Positions 36,509-46,944 of a stretch of DNA of 64,000 bases are shown here, piece by piece. The notes below the pieces were generated by a model, which did not search any database, was not told where the DNA came from, and saw only the letters and a list, made by a program, of their open reading frames with translations. A program made the position numbers and the translations under genes. Where the stretch lies: positions 1 through 64,000 of the forward strand of contig JAISGN010000009.1 of NCBI GenBank assembly GCA_031263015.1, written 5' to 3'. The DNA comes from Bacteroidales bacterium (lineage in GTDB: Bacteria > Bacteroidota > Bacteroidia > Bacteroidales > P3). Every line of letters starts with the position of its first letter. The first letter of the stretch is position 1.

Positions 36509-36635
36509 AAACAGCCTTTCGTGCGAACGAAACAGCCTTTCATTTTTATAAAACAGCCTTTGGTTAAAATAAAGTGTCAGTGCGACACGCACAAACAGCG
36601 TTTGGTTAAAATAAAGTCTGTGCGACACGCACTAG
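36509..36635. repeat. 21-bp phased repeat cluster with GTGCG-ACA-CGCAC units
   Basis: Cores start at 36509, 36530, 36551 and 36593. The unit expected at 36572 is replaced by a palindrome GTGCG-ACA-CGCAC (36580-36592) without losing the 21-bp phase. A second copy lies at 36620-36632. Confidence 0.88.
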
Positions 36636-36650
36636 AGGTTGATTGCGGGG

Positions 36651-39422
36651 CTATTTTGCGAAGATATATTTCTTGAAAGTCTCGCCTCGCTCTTCAAAAT
36701 TCTTAAACTGGTCGTATGAAGGGGCGGCTGGCGACAACAAAACCGCTTTGCCCTGTGTTGTAACGGCTTTTGCCCACGCCACTATCTGCTCAAAATCATT
36801 GGAAACAAAGTAATTGAAGTTGCAATTGCGGGATTGGAGGATTTTTCCTATGCGTTCGCCCGCTTTTCCTATGAGTGCGATATTTTTAATTTGAGTTTGC
36901 GGCAAGAAATCAGCAAGAATGTCGTAGTTTATGCCTCTGTCTTTGCCTCCAAGCAAGATTGTTTGAACGTTTTTAAGACTTTTTATCGCCATAATGGTGC
37001 TTTCTGCCGTTGTGGAGATGGAATCGTCAAAGAAATCAACGTTATCAATCGTTGTAACAAACTCTAATCGGTGCGGAAGCCCTCTGAAATCAACGCAAGT
37101 CTTAATAATTTGCGACAAAGGCAAGCCGAGAGACAGGCAAACTTCGGTTGCAACGGCTATATTGAAGAGATTGTGTTCTCCTTTCAGATACGCCGGTTGC
37201 AAAACGTCATCATTCCCCGATGAAAGGTCGCTTTGTCTGAAATAAACAGCGTAATCTTCAATTCTTACGGGATGAAGCAAGCGTTTTCCTGCAAGTTGTT
37301 CTGCTGTTCGGGCGATACGTGCATCCGAAACGTTGTAAAAACACAGCGAACCTTCGGCTTGTTGCAATAATATGTTGGATTTGGCACGGCAATAGGCTTC
37401 AAAATCGCTGAAAACGTCAAGATGTTCCTCAAAAACGTTAAGAAATACCGAGCGATTGGGGGCTAATGTGATTTTTTCCAACTGAAAAGCCGACAATTCT
37501 GCAACTACTATTGTTTTTGCGTCAATTTCCCAAAATTTATCAAGCATCGGAACACCTATATTGCCCACTAAAACCGATGGAACGCCGCAATCTTGCAATA
37601 TTTTGAAGATTAGGCTTGTTGTTGTGCTCTTTCCTTTTGTTCCTGTAATGCCTATGGTCTGCCGAGCAAAGTATTGAAGAAATAAATCGGTTTGAGAGGA
37701 GATTTTTTGCTTGTTCCCCTGTGAGAATTTAGCGGAAGGTATTCCCGGAGTCTTAAAAATCGTTGTGCAAAGGTCGGCTGCTTGTGAATAAACGCTGTTT
37801 CCGCTAAATATAGTAAGGTTTGCGTCTTTGGAAACAAGAGAATCTTGCCATATATTCTGATTTTCGTCCGCTATAATGAGGTTCTTGGTCGGGAAGATGT
37901 CTCTTAAAAACCTGTAAGTGCTGATTCCTTCCCGTCCGAAGCCGAAAATGCCGATTGTTTCTTCCTTAAATCTGTTTCTAATAACGTTTCTTAACGGCGA
38001 AAAGGGCTTATCGTATGCCGAAGCGGCTTGCGGCGGCAAGTTTCTGGGGTCTCTCATTGACAGAATGGCTTTCGACTGCTCTATATAAGGCTCTATCAAT
38101 TTGCTAATGTCGCTTGCATCTTCGTTTGTTTGACCATTTTTCGCTGCAACCTCATCTACCCAAATCCGAATAAGGTTATCCTCTGCCAAAACGCCGTATT
38201 TTTTTATGTAAAGGGCTATTGCCGCATTTACTTCTTCAACCGTACCCACGCATTCAAAGGGTTTTGCATCTGTTGTGCCGCAAAGTTCTAAGAAATCTTG
38301 CTTCATTTGCCTGTTTATCTCATCCGTATCCGACAAGGCAAAGAGATTTTTATTGAAAATGGCTTTTAATTCTTCCCTTTCAATGAACGGCGATAATATA
38401 ATGAAGGCAAAAAGACATTTGGAGCAGTGTCCGCACCATATATCAGCCTTTGAACCCACATTACACGAGCGAAAAACTTTTTTATACGGCAACTGCGAAA
38501 ATATTTCGGCTATCTTCAACTCGAAAATCCTCAAAAACGAAAAATATTCAATGTCCTTAGTGATATAATCGGCTACATAGCGGCGAAAATCGTTCTCAAA
38601 ATCCAAACTTTTGCTGTATTGGTGATTTATTTCCTTCTCTTTGACGGTGCTTTCGTTGGCAGAAAGTTCGTTACTCAGCGCAATGTATCGTTTTTTGCAC
38701 AATGCCGCTGCCAGAATAGAGGCAAAGGCAAGCATAGCTGAGAAAGGCGTGTGCCCATTAAGGTATTTCCTGTCGTTCAAAGCAAGTAACGTTGGGTCTA
38801 TTGTGCGTTTAATCTCAAACAAATCTTCGTTTGAATAGCCGCCGATGCGAATACAATCCAGCGAAGCCTTACGGGGATTTATTATTAAGGGCTTGACATC
38901 ACATCCTACGCCCTTTAACATCTCCAAAGTAACAACAGAATCTTTTCCTCCGCCTATCGGCACAAAATATTCGTCCTTTGTATCTATTCTTACAGGCTTC
39001 AGATGGTCTTTACTGAGACATTCTATCGTCATAAAGTCCTCTTGTGTCGTTGAAATGCCGTTTGTGTAGAAAAATTCTCCCAATCCCATAAAATATAACT
39101 TCTTCCAAAACTTAATTTGTGCCTCTTCCAATTTTCCACACTTTATTACAACTCTCGGAGAGCAAGCAAACTTCCAATAACTAATCAATTCAATTAGTCC
39201 GATTGAGAAAAGAAAAGGTTGTAATTGCGTTTCATTTAACGAAGATGGGCTAAAAAATGGTTTTTGAGGGATTATATAATGAGCATTAAAGGTATTGTTG
39301 CCGCAAGAGTAGGAAAAATCGCACGATAAGCCTGTTTCATTTATGGAATACGAATATCCGTTGTAAATAAACTCAGGAAATTCACGGCGAAACCTTAAAA
39401 AATCCTCTTGACGGCTCATCAT
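36651..39422 (-). CDS. MurL-MurD fusion: L-Glu ligase with Glu epimerase domain
   Basis: 923 residues in one frame. Residues 1 to about 460 match MurL, the UDP-MurNAc-L-Ala-L-Glu epimerase: PIGGGKDSVVTLE (PP-loop-like, 155-167), SNELSANE (250-257), INHQYSKSLDFE, and a Cys cluster C320/C330/C333/C336. Residues about 485-923 are a full MurD: GIFGFGREGIST, GITGTKGKSTT near 594, LNVFEEHLDVF, and GGKDRGINYD. The MurD part has FFDDSISTT where classical MurD reads NDSKATN, as expected for the L-Glu-adding MurD2 type. One polypeptide would thus add L-Glu and epimerise it, bypassing glutamate racemase. It lies 4 bp after topA. Confidence 0.85.
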   Translation of the reverse strand: MMSRQEDFLRFRREFPEFIYNGYSYSINETGLSCDFSYSCGNNTFNAHYIIPQKPFFSPSSLNETQLQPFLFSIGLIELISYWKFACSPRVVIKCGKLEEAQIKFWKKLYFMGLGEFFYTNGISTTQEDFMTIECLSKDHLKPVRIDTKDEYFVPIGGGKDSVVTLEMLKGVGCDVKPLIINPRKASLDCIRIGGYSNEDLFEIKRTIDPTLLALNDRKYLNGHTPFSAMLAFASILAAALCKKRYIALSNELSANESTVKEKEINHQYSKSLDFENDFRRYVADYITKDIEYFSFLRIFELKIAEIFSQLPYKKVFRSCNVGSKADIWCGHCSKCLFAFIILSPFIEREELKAIFNKNLFALSDTDEINRQMKQDFLELCGTTDAKPFECVGTVEEVNAAIALYIKKYGVLAEDNLIRIWVDEVAAKNGQTNEDASDISKLIEPYIEQSKAILSMRDPRNLPPQAASAYDKPFSPLRNVIRNRFKEETIGIFGFGREGISTYRFLRDIFPTKNLIIADENQNIWQDSLVSKDANLTIFSGNSVYSQAADLCTTIFKTPGIPSAKFSQGNKQKISSQTDLFLQYFARQTIGITGTKGKSTTTSLIFKILQDCGVPSVLVGNIGVPMLDKFWEIDAKTIVVAELSAFQLEKITLAPNRSVFLNVFEEHLDVFSDFEAYCRAKSNILLQQAEGSLCFYNVSDARIARTAEQLAGKRLLHPVRIEDYAVYFRQSDLSSGNDDVLQPAYLKGEHNLFNIAVATEVCLSLGLPLSQIIKTCVDFRGLPHRLEFVTTIDNVDFFDDSISTTAESTIMAIKSLKNVQTILLGGKDRGINYDILADFLPQTQIKNIALIGKAGERIGKILQSRNCNFNYFVSNDFEQIVAWAKAVTTQGKAVLLSPAAPSYDQFKNFEERGETFKKYIFAK

Positions 39423-39426
39423 ATCA

Positions 39427-41730
39427 TTATTTTTTCTTCTTTGGTGCTTTTATTATCTGCTCGGCATCGGCGAGAGTAAGGTCTTTGAAGTTTTTTATGT
39501 CTTTCAGACGGTAGTTTTTCTCATCATATTTTATATAAACGCCGAAACGTCCGTATTGAAGCAAGACATCTTTGCCGTCTATCTTGCCTAAATTTTTCGG
39601 AAGGTCTTTCAGCATTTCTTTTTTCTCATTATTGACTTTTATTAAGGCTATTGCATCATCCAAAGAGAACTTAAAAGGGTCGCTGCCTTTGGGAAGAGAA
39701 ATATTTTGTGAGCCTACCTTAATATAAGCCCCGAATCTGCCGGTTGCAACCTTGATTTCCTCGCCCTCATATTCTCCTATAATTTTCGGCAAAGCAAATA
39801 AGCCCAAAGCCTCTTCAAGAGTTATTGTGGCGATGCTTTGCTTTGATTGCAAGGAAGCAAAAATCGGTTTTTGCTCATCGGTGGATTCTCCGATTTGAAT
39901 CATAGAACCGAAGCGTCCTATCTTGGCAAAAACTTTGCGTCCCTGAGAATCTTCCCCCAAATAGCGCTCTGCTTTTTCTTTTTTAGCGTTTTCTTTTGTG
40001 GAATCTACCTCTGCGTGAAACGGAGTATAGAAAGAATGCAGCATTTTCTGCCATTTAAGTTTTCCTTCCGCTATATTGTCAAGTTCTTTCTCGGCATTAG
40101 CGGTGAAATTGTAGTCCATAATTTTAACAAAGTAACTACGAAGAAATTTATTCACCACTTCACCTATATCGGTCGGCAAAAGCTTACCTTTTTCCGAAGC
40201 ATAATTTTCGTTAATGGTGCTTTGAGTAATCTTTTTCGCTGCAAGTTTTATTATATCTACCTGTCTTGTTTTGCTGATGTTTTGTCCTTTTACGACATAA
40301 TCTCGTTTCTGTATAGTGGAAATAATGGGTGCGTAAGTTGAAGGGCGACCTATTCCCAATTCTTCCAACTTATGGACGAGCATTGCCTCATTGTATCTTG
40401 GCGGAAGGGCGGCAAAAGTTTGTTTTCCCATAGCAGATTGCAATAACAACTCATCCTGTTTCCTCACAACGGGCAATGACAGATTGCTTTCCTCTTCCTG
40501 CTCATCTGTTTCCACGCTTTCCGAATACAGTTTCAGGAATCCGTCAAACAAAATCACCTCTCCTTTTGTCAAAAACAACTCTTGTCGGTCGGAAATGCCT
40601 ATCTCTATATTTGTAATCTCAATTTCCGCATCCGCCATCTGCGAAGCAAGCGTTCTTTTCCAGATTAATTCATATAATTTGGCGTTTTGCACATTGCCAT
40701 CAAGCGTTTTGAGGGACAAATCCGTTGGTCGGATAGCCTCATGTGCCTCTTGAGCGCCCTTTGTCTTGGTATGAAAGTTGCGGGTCTTTGAATAATTTTC
40801 GCCATACTCCTTTTGGATAAAATCCTTAGCCGCTCCGAGTGCATAATCCGAAAGATTAACCGAATCGGTTCTCATATAAGTTATCAGACCCGCCTCATAA
40901 AGTTGTTGAGCGGCTGCCATAGTTCTATCAACGCCCATTCCCAATTTGCGAAATGCCTCCTGCTGCAAGGTAGAGGTGGTAAAAGGCGGAGCAGGTGAGC
41001 GTTTGGATGGCTTTTTCGCCACATTATTTACGGCAAACGAAGCCTTGATAAGATGTTCCAAAAGATTAAGGGCTTCTTCCTTGCTATTAAAACTGCGATT
41101 AAGGGCTGCCGACAGATTTTTATGTTCTTTGGCGGTAGCAAAAAGTCCTTTTATATTATAGGTATATGAGGATTGGAAGTTTTTAATCTCCTCCTCTCTT
41201 TGGCAAATCAACTCTACTGCCACCGATTGCACTCTTCCTGCCGACAAACCCGGCTTTACTTTTGACCAAAGCACGGGAGAAATTTCAAAACCCACTATTC
41301 GGTCTAATATTCTGCGGGCTTGCTGTGCATTAACAAGATTTTGGTCAATTTCTCTCGGATTTGAGATGGCGTGAAGTATGGCTGATTTGGTTATTTCGTT
41401 AAAAACAATCCGTTTGGTGTCTTTATTTTTCAGTCCCAGCACCTCATACAAATGCCAGGCAATGGCTTCTCCCTCGCGATCGTCATCGGAAGCCAGCCAT
41501 ACGACCTTTGCTTTCTTTACTTCTGCTTTTAGCTGTGATACTATCTTCTTTTTGTCCTCCGAAACAATGTAAGCGGGCTGAAAATCGTTCTTTATATCAA
41601 TTCCCATCGCCTTCTTGTCCAAATCTCTCACGTGTCCGTAACTTGAAACCACGTGAAAATCTTCTCCCAAGTACTTCTCAATAGTTTTAGCCTTCGCAGG
41701 AGACTCTACAATCACCAAATTATTCGCCAT
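39427..41730 (-). CDS. topA: DNA topoisomerase I
   Basis: 767 residues. Type IA topoisomerase that relaxes negative supercoils. Toprim: LVIVESPAKAKTIEKYLG (5-22) and ASDDDREGEAIAWHL; catalytic Tyr in LITYMRTDSVNL; then PFTTSTLQQEA. The C-terminus carries three Toprim_Crpt-type repeats (KIGRFGSMIQIG, ATGRFGAYIKVG, QYGRFGVYIKYD) and a lysine tail instead of zinc fingers, usual in this phylum. A -7 box (rc of CAAAGGTA, 41751-41758) lies 20 bp upstream. It is in an operon with the MurL-MurD fusion. Confidence 0.96.
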   Translation of the reverse strand: MANNLVIVESPAKAKTIEKYLGEDFHVVSSYGHVRDLDKKAMGIDIKNDFQPAYIVSEDKKKIVSQLKAEVKKAKVVWLASDDDREGEAIAWHLYEVLGLKNKDTKRIVFNEITKSAILHAISNPREIDQNLVNAQQARRILDRIVGFEISPVLWSKVKPGLSAGRVQSVAVELICQREEEIKNFQSSYTYNIKGLFATAKEHKNLSAALNRSFNSKEEALNLLEHLIKASFAVNNVAKKPSKRSPAPPFTTSTLQQEAFRKLGMGVDRTMAAAQQLYEAGLITYMRTDSVNLSDYALGAAKDFIQKEYGENYSKTRNFHTKTKGAQEAHEAIRPTDLSLKTLDGNVQNAKLYELIWKRTLASQMADAEIEITNIEIGISDRQELFLTKGEVILFDGFLKLYSESVETDEQEEESNLSLPVVRKQDELLLQSAMGKQTFAALPPRYNEAMLVHKLEELGIGRPSTYAPIISTIQKRDYVVKGQNISKTRQVDIIKLAAKKITQSTINENYASEKGKLLPTDIGEVVNKFLRSYFVKIMDYNFTANAEKELDNIAEGKLKWQKMLHSFYTPFHAEVDSTKENAKKEKAERYLGEDSQGRKVFAKIGRFGSMIQIGESTDEQKPIFASLQSKQSIATITLEEALGLFALPKIIGEYEGEEIKVATGRFGAYIKVGSQNISLPKGSDPFKFSLDDAIALIKVNNEKKEMLKDLPKNLGKIDGKDVLLQYGRFGVYIKYDEKNYRLKDIKNFKDLTLADAEQIIKAPKKKK

Positions 41731-41793
41731 ATCCCTTATATTTTGAGCGGCAAAGGTAGTTATTTTTCTACAAAAGTGCGTTAGAGGGTGATG

Positions 41794-41898
41794 AGAGGCT
41801 GTATGGTAAAAATGAAACGGCGTTTGGTGCGAATGAAAGGCTGTTTCATTTTTACCAAACGCTGTTTCATTTTCACCAAACAGCCTTTGGTTAAAATA
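41794..41898. repeat. 21-bp phased repeat cluster, 5 cores
   Basis: Cores start at 41794 (AGAGGCTGTAT), 41815 (AAACGGCGTTT), 41836, 41857 (AAACGCTGTTT) and 41878 (AAACAGCCTTT). All three core types occur in one cluster. Confidence 0.9.
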
Positions 41899-41929
41899 AA
41901 AGAAAATAAGATAGTTAGAGGATGCTGTT

Positions 41930-44215
41930 TTAGAATGAGAAAGCCAAGCCTATACTCGGCATTATCGGCAATTGATCTACACGAGATGAGGTTATGCGGT
42001 CGTAATAGAAGAGATTGTTGCGATTATAAACGTTAGTAACGCTAAGATTGAGGGTAAAAACAGAGCGTTTGCCTATTTGCCAGCGTTTTTTCACGCTTAA
42101 ATCCAAACGATGGTAGTCAGGAAGACGTTTAGAGTTCAAATCGCCGTAATATGTCATCAAGTTGCCGTTAGCATATATGATATCGGATGCGATGCCATCT
42201 TGTAAGGGTAAATTTTCTCCTGCTCCTCTTGTCGGCGTATAAGGGAAGCCGCTGCCGTAATTCCACCTTAAAGAAATCTCCCAACTTCTGTTCAAACCGA
42301 GTTGATATGACGCAAGCACATTAACATTGTGTCTGCGGTCGTAATGGGTGTAATAGGTCTGTATTTCGTTTGTTCGTTTGACCCATCCCAAAGAATAGAT
42401 TGCCCATACCGACAATCTGCCGTCCTCATACTTTAAACTAACGTCTCCTCCGTAAGCATCACCGTCCTCAACGATGTATTCCTTCTTTAAATAGTCGGGT
42501 TTATCGCTATGATACACGTCATCATCGTAATATTTGTCCCTATTAACCGATATTAAGCCCGTCATAGATTTATAATACACCTCAATATCACACGAAAGGT
42601 TGGTTAAAATATCATATTCTATCCCAAAAATAAAATGATTGGAGCGTTCCAGATATTCGGTTATGCTATCGCCCTTGAATTTTGATACTGTATTCAATTC
42701 GGGTGAGACAGTAAGATATCCGGTGAATAGATTGACTATATCCCTGTCGCTTTTCGTGTCTATAAAGGTTTGAGAATACATCCCGGATGCAAGTTTTAAT
42801 CTGAATTTATCTGAGACGTTCAGTTTCAAACTAAGACGCGGTTCAAAACTTGCCTCTCCCAGCGATGCATAATAAATAAATCGCAGACTCGGTTCATATA
42901 ACAATTTTCCCCAAAAGCCTTTGAAGACAGTATAAGCAGCAATCTCCGAAGAGAAGTCTTTTAATGTATCCATCAAAGCCATAGTTGTGCGCGTGGTGTT
43001 GCCTATCGCTTCCACACCAAATTGCAATCTGTTTTTTCCATAGAAATTGGTTGTACTGATACCTGCATTAAAACTTCCGATATTGCTCATCTTATTACCG
43101 GTATTGTCATCCATATTCATAGTATAATCGGAGTACGCAAAGACACCTTCTATCAAAGCAGAACTACTGCCAGGCAGCAGAATAAAATTTGTTCCGAAGC
43201 CTCTGTTTGCCCAGTTGAAATCGGCAATAGATTTATATCCATGCACCTTATCAGTGAAGTTAAATCCAAAGACATTAATCTTACTTCCGTTACTTGTTGA
43301 TAAAGTTGCCTTGCCGTATAAGTCAAAAAAATCATATGGTAATGAACCTTCAATATAAGAATAGATGTTTTTGGATGTATATGATAAGTATGAATTCTTT
43401 GCAGAGAGTATATAAGAAAGAGAATAATGCCGATTATCCGTTTCCTTTATAATAGGACCATCAAGCAACAAATTAATACCAAAAGTAGAAACGGAAACCT
43501 TGCCTTGCGTAAATTTCTTATTACCGTCTTTGGTTGTTATATCCATAATAGACGATATTCTCCCGCCGTATTGTGCGTTAAAGCCACCGCTATATATGTC
43601 GGCATTTCTTATAATGTCCGTTTCAAAAACAGAAAACAACCCTATGGAATGAAAAGGATTGTAAATAACCATTCCATCCAGCAATACCTTATTTTGAATA
43701 GCCGAACCACCACGTATATATAATTGTCCGCCCTGATCTCCCGAGAAAATAACTCCCGGTAACACTTGAAGATATTGTGCCAAGTCTGCTTGCCCACCTA
43801 TAGATGGCATTTTATTAATATCATTGGCTGATATTTTTTCCACAGACACATTACTCTGCGTTTTAGCCTGCTCTTTTTTGGCATTAATGGTTACCGCATC
43901 AAGCATTTGCACCGTTGCCTCCAATTCAATCTTCAAATGCAATGTGGAAGAAGAGATATTAACATTTATTTTCTGCTCCGCATAACCTATATATCTTGCA
44001 ACCAGAACATATTTGCCCGCTTCAACATTACTGATTGCAAAATAACCATTGACATCCGTGGAAGCACCGTATTTAGTGCCTTCCAAAAAAAGATTGGTAA
44101 ATATTATAGGCTCACCGGTTGCCTTATCATATACAAAACCTCTGATATTGCCGCGTTGAGCCACCGCAACAAAACCGGTTATAACAAACATTATTAAAAT
44201 AAATAGCCTTTTCAT
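41930..44215 (-). CDS. TonB-dependent receptor
   Basis: 761 residues. Signal peptide MKRLFILIMFVITGFVAVAQ. A CarboxypepD_reg-like domain follows (about 22-105: GNIRGFVYDKATGEPIIFTN), then the plug (about 115-225: LQVLPGVIFSGDQGGQLYIRG, GGFNAQYGGRISSIMDI) and a 22-strand-type barrel ending NLFYYDR.. SIGLAFSF. No SusD partner is adjacent, so this is not a typical glycan locus. The substrate cannot be inferred. A -7 box (rc of CAAAAGTA, 44242-44249) lies upstream. Confidence 0.92.
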   Translation of the reverse strand: MKRLFILIMFVITGFVAVAQRGNIRGFVYDKATGEPIIFTNLFLEGTKYGASTDVNGYFAISNVEAGKYVLVARYIGYAEQKINVNISSSTLHLKIELEATVQMLDAVTINAKKEQAKTQSNVSVEKISANDINKMPSIGGQADLAQYLQVLPGVIFSGDQGGQLYIRGGSAIQNKVLLDGMVIYNPFHSIGLFSVFETDIIRNADIYSGGFNAQYGGRISSIMDITTKDGNKKFTQGKVSVSTFGINLLLDGPIIKETDNRHYSLSYILSAKNSYLSYTSKNIYSYIEGSLPYDFFDLYGKATLSTSNGSKINVFGFNFTDKVHGYKSIADFNWANRGFGTNFILLPGSSSALIEGVFAYSDYTMNMDDNTGNKMSNIGSFNAGISTTNFYGKNRLQFGVEAIGNTTRTTMALMDTLKDFSSEIAAYTVFKGFWGKLLYEPSLRFIYYASLGEASFEPRLSLKLNVSDKFRLKLASGMYSQTFIDTKSDRDIVNLFTGYLTVSPELNTVSKFKGDSITEYLERSNHFIFGIEYDILTNLSCDIEVYYKSMTGLISVNRDKYYDDDVYHSDKPDYLKKEYIVEDGDAYGGDVSLKYEDGRLSVWAIYSLGWVKRTNEIQTYYTHYDRRHNVNVLASYQLGLNRSWEISLRWNYGSGFPYTPTRGAGENLPLQDGIASDIIYANGNLMTYYGDLNSKRLPDYHRLDLSVKKRWQIGKRSVFTLNLSVTNVYNRNNLFYYDRITSSRVDQLPIMPSIGLAFSF

Positions 44216-44308
44216 AAATAATAAATCTTAATACGATTTTACAAAAGTAGATAAAAAATTCAGACCTCTTAATATCAAATAAAATATCGGTGTTTTCATC
44301 ATCTTATA

Positions 44309-46939
44309 TTAGTATTCCAAGCGGTTGAGAGGGCTGTTGCGTTTCTCGTATTTCAAGTCCTGCAACATAGAGGCTTTAACTGATATGGTGAAATTCCAGC
44401 CTCGCCAAACACCAAAGGGAGTCCAATTCATTCTCATCTCCCAACAATGCAAGTCTCTGTAAATATCTACGGATGTATTGGTGAAATCTTTATTGATAAA
44501 GTCATAACCGGTCGTCAAACCTACCTTCCATTTTGATGTAATGTTAATATCTCCGCTTATTGTTACCGATGCAACGGTTGTACTTTGATAATTCAGCATT
44601 TTTGCAATAAAACTGCTCGTTTGATTGATGTTTGCGGACAATGAAAGGCTCCATGGTATGGAAAAATCAACGACCTGTCCGAATAAAAGATTAGGATTGG
44701 CAAACGGAGAATACAATGCTTCATTTGTTATTTGCTTCGACGGTTGATTTTTGTCTTTTTCCGACTTTTTACCACTGAATTGCCACGAAGCATTAAAGGA
44801 CCACGTTGAGTTTGTGCGGCGAAACAACTTTCCTTCCGTATCCCACAAAAATTTATTTATCAATCGTCCGTTTGAATCCATTGCATACGGCGTATAAGAC
44901 GCATTAAATTCTATCCTTAATTTATCAAACAAAGTTGTACGGGCGTTTAGCTGAAGCGGTTGCCAGTTATTTGAATCTGCTGCCAAATCATATCCGGTTG
45001 TAAGGCTAAAATTCTCCAACAAAACTATCTTTTTGGTACCGGTTACGGTGTCTGACTTGGATTTTACCTTCATTTCAAGATTGTTTCTCAGCGAAAAATT
45101 TACTACTCCCGACATTGCCTTAGGCGGAGAGCCGAATATGCCGTTTTCGGTGCGGGAATAGACAATCCTTCTGCCGTTTCCATCCGTGTAAGAGCCGTAA
45201 AAACCAAGCGAAGAGGCAGAAAAATCAGGCGTAAAGTTAAATGATATTGATGGGTCAAAGACATGTCTTACGGCAACAATGGGTCCTTTTTTGAAATTGA
45301 ACATTCCGTATATCTTTGTGTTGATAGAAGAAGAGAAACTCACATCCCGATTTGCGGTAAAGCCGTAAGAGGTATCAACAATCAAGGCTCCGCCGGCGGC
45401 ATCATACTTTTTGGAGAGTGAAGAGAAATACCAGCGTTCGTTATAGTTGATTGAATTTGCCCAATTGAAGTGTTTTAGAAATTTTATATTGCTCTGCACC
45501 GGTATTGAGTGCTGTACGCCGTTTCGCATATAGGGTAAAAGATTGCTAAGGTCGTTTAACGTTTTTGAAGAGAAGAGAACGCTGTCTATACCCTCAATCT
45601 TATTTATCAAATTCATACGATAGGAGATTGAAATCTCTTCATACCAGCGTGTTTCCCCACTACTATTTTTTTTAAACCTCAACGGATACAACTGAGACGT
45701 GGAAAGAGTAACGGAAGGCAAATCAAGACTGATTGAACCTGTGTTTATGTTATAACTTTCGCCCAAATTGGCTGACAAAGAGACTTTGCTGCCAAAGCGA
45801 GTGGAGAATGCAATGGAGGATGTGGTCGTATTGGTAATTCGGTCATTGATATTGATTGTGTTTTGGCTGTATGACTGGCTCACAAGATTGACATTTGCCG
45901 AGAAGGTGCGATAAGGATGTGCCTTTGCGTCTTGTTTATGATACCAATTGAACTTAAAATTTGACTGACTGCCGTATTGTGGCGTATTTTTCAAGCCGCT
46001 GTGATTTTCTTCATAACGAAAAAGCAGGTTTCCGCTGTATTTATATTTTTTAACGTAATTACTTTTCGCATTTACCGCATAACTGAGATTTGTATAGATG
46101 TCTCCCTGCAATGCGAGGTCAAAATAATCATTAAAAGCAAAGTACCATCCCGCATTATTCAAATAATAGCCTCTGTTTGCCGCATATCCGTAAGACGGAA
46201 TGAGCAATCCCGATTTTTGTTTGTCGGTAAAAGGAAAATAACCGAAGGGAAGAAGAAGCGGAGTAGGGATTTCCATGATTGAAAACCACGCCGGACCGGT
46301 TACTATCTTATCCCCTGCTACGGCTTTGCCTTTTGAAAAATTTATAGAGAAGTGAGGATGGTCGGGATCATCACATGTGGTAAATAAACCGCCCTTTATG
46401 TACATCACTTTCTCATCTACCTTTTTTATTCGCTCACCATGCAAATATCCTTCGCCCTCTTTGGTAAATACTCCTTTGATTAAACCCTTTTTAGTATCAA
46501 AATTATAGGTCAGTTCCTTGCTTTGATAATCTTTTCCGTCATCTTTGAAAATCGGATGCTGCGTTTGTTTGTCGGAAGTGTCCTTTATGGAGGTTGCATA
46601 CAGCCTTTTGTCGTCAAAATTGATTGAAATATAGCCCGCTTCCAACTCATTGGCGTCAAAATTCACCTTTCCGTTGTTGTAAAGATAGACTTCCTTGTCG
46701 TCAAAGTTAAAAGCAACCGAATCAGACGCCTTATAATCAATCTTGCTTTCAAGTATCGGTTTCGGTTTCTTTGCTTTCGCTGTATCAATATCTGATTTGG
46801 TTGTATCAATACCTGATTTGGCGGTGTCGGAAAGGCTTTTGACGGCAAGAGTATCCTGTGCCGCAAGATTATGAGGCAGCAATACGGCAACAATAAGCCA
46901 TAATATAAATATGATGCTTGGTTTAATTGTCGGCTTCAA
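44309..46939 (-). CDS. lptD: LptD-like LPS assembly outer-membrane protein
   Basis: 876 residues. Signal peptide through LAAQD, then a threonine/aspartate-rich spacer with the near-repeat [TK]S[GD]IDT. Next is an OstA-type beta-jellyroll (about 85-190: YLYNNGKVNFDANELEAGYISINFD) and a long barrel (about 200-876) with the family motif EIPTPLLLPFGYFPFTDK.SGLLIPSYG. It should insert lipopolysaccharide into the outer leaflet together with LptE. The start lies 5 nt after xseB. Confidence 0.88.
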   Translation of the reverse strand: MKPTIKPSIIFILWLIVAVLLPHNLAAQDTLAVKSLSDTAKSGIDTTKSDIDTAKAKKPKPILESKIDYKASDSVAFNFDDKEVYLYNNGKVNFDANELEAGYISINFDDKRLYATSIKDTSDKQTQHPIFKDDGKDYQSKELTYNFDTKKGLIKGVFTKEGEGYLHGERIKKVDEKVMYIKGGLFTTCDDPDHPHFSINFSKGKAVAGDKIVTGPAWFSIMEIPTPLLLPFGYFPFTDKQKSGLLIPSYGYAANRGYYLNNAGWYFAFNDYFDLALQGDIYTNLSYAVNAKSNYVKKYKYSGNLLFRYEENHSGLKNTPQYGSQSNFKFNWYHKQDAKAHPYRTFSANVNLVSQSYSQNTININDRITNTTTSSIAFSTRFGSKVSLSANLGESYNINTGSISLDLPSVTLSTSQLYPLRFKKNSSGETRWYEEISISYRMNLINKIEGIDSVLFSSKTLNDLSNLLPYMRNGVQHSIPVQSNIKFLKHFNWANSINYNERWYFSSLSKKYDAAGGALIVDTSYGFTANRDVSFSSSINTKIYGMFNFKKGPIVAVRHVFDPSISFNFTPDFSASSLGFYGSYTDGNGRRIVYSRTENGIFGSPPKAMSGVVNFSLRNNLEMKVKSKSDTVTGTKKIVLLENFSLTTGYDLAADSNNWQPLQLNARTTLFDKLRIEFNASYTPYAMDSNGRLINKFLWDTEGKLFRRTNSTWSFNASWQFSGKKSEKDKNQPSKQITNEALYSPFANPNLLFGQVVDFSIPWSLSLSANINQTSSFIAKMLNYQSTTVASVTISGDINITSKWKVGLTTGYDFINKDFTNTSVDIYRDLHCWEMRMNWTPFGVWRGWNFTISVKASMLQDLKYEKRNSPLNRLEY

Positions 46940-46944
46940 TGGTT

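Noticed and set aside
36651..39422. MurL-MurD fusion as a frameshift or assembly artefact
   Set aside because: The joint lies in a continuous frame with a plausible linker of about 25 residues, and both halves keep all their motifs.
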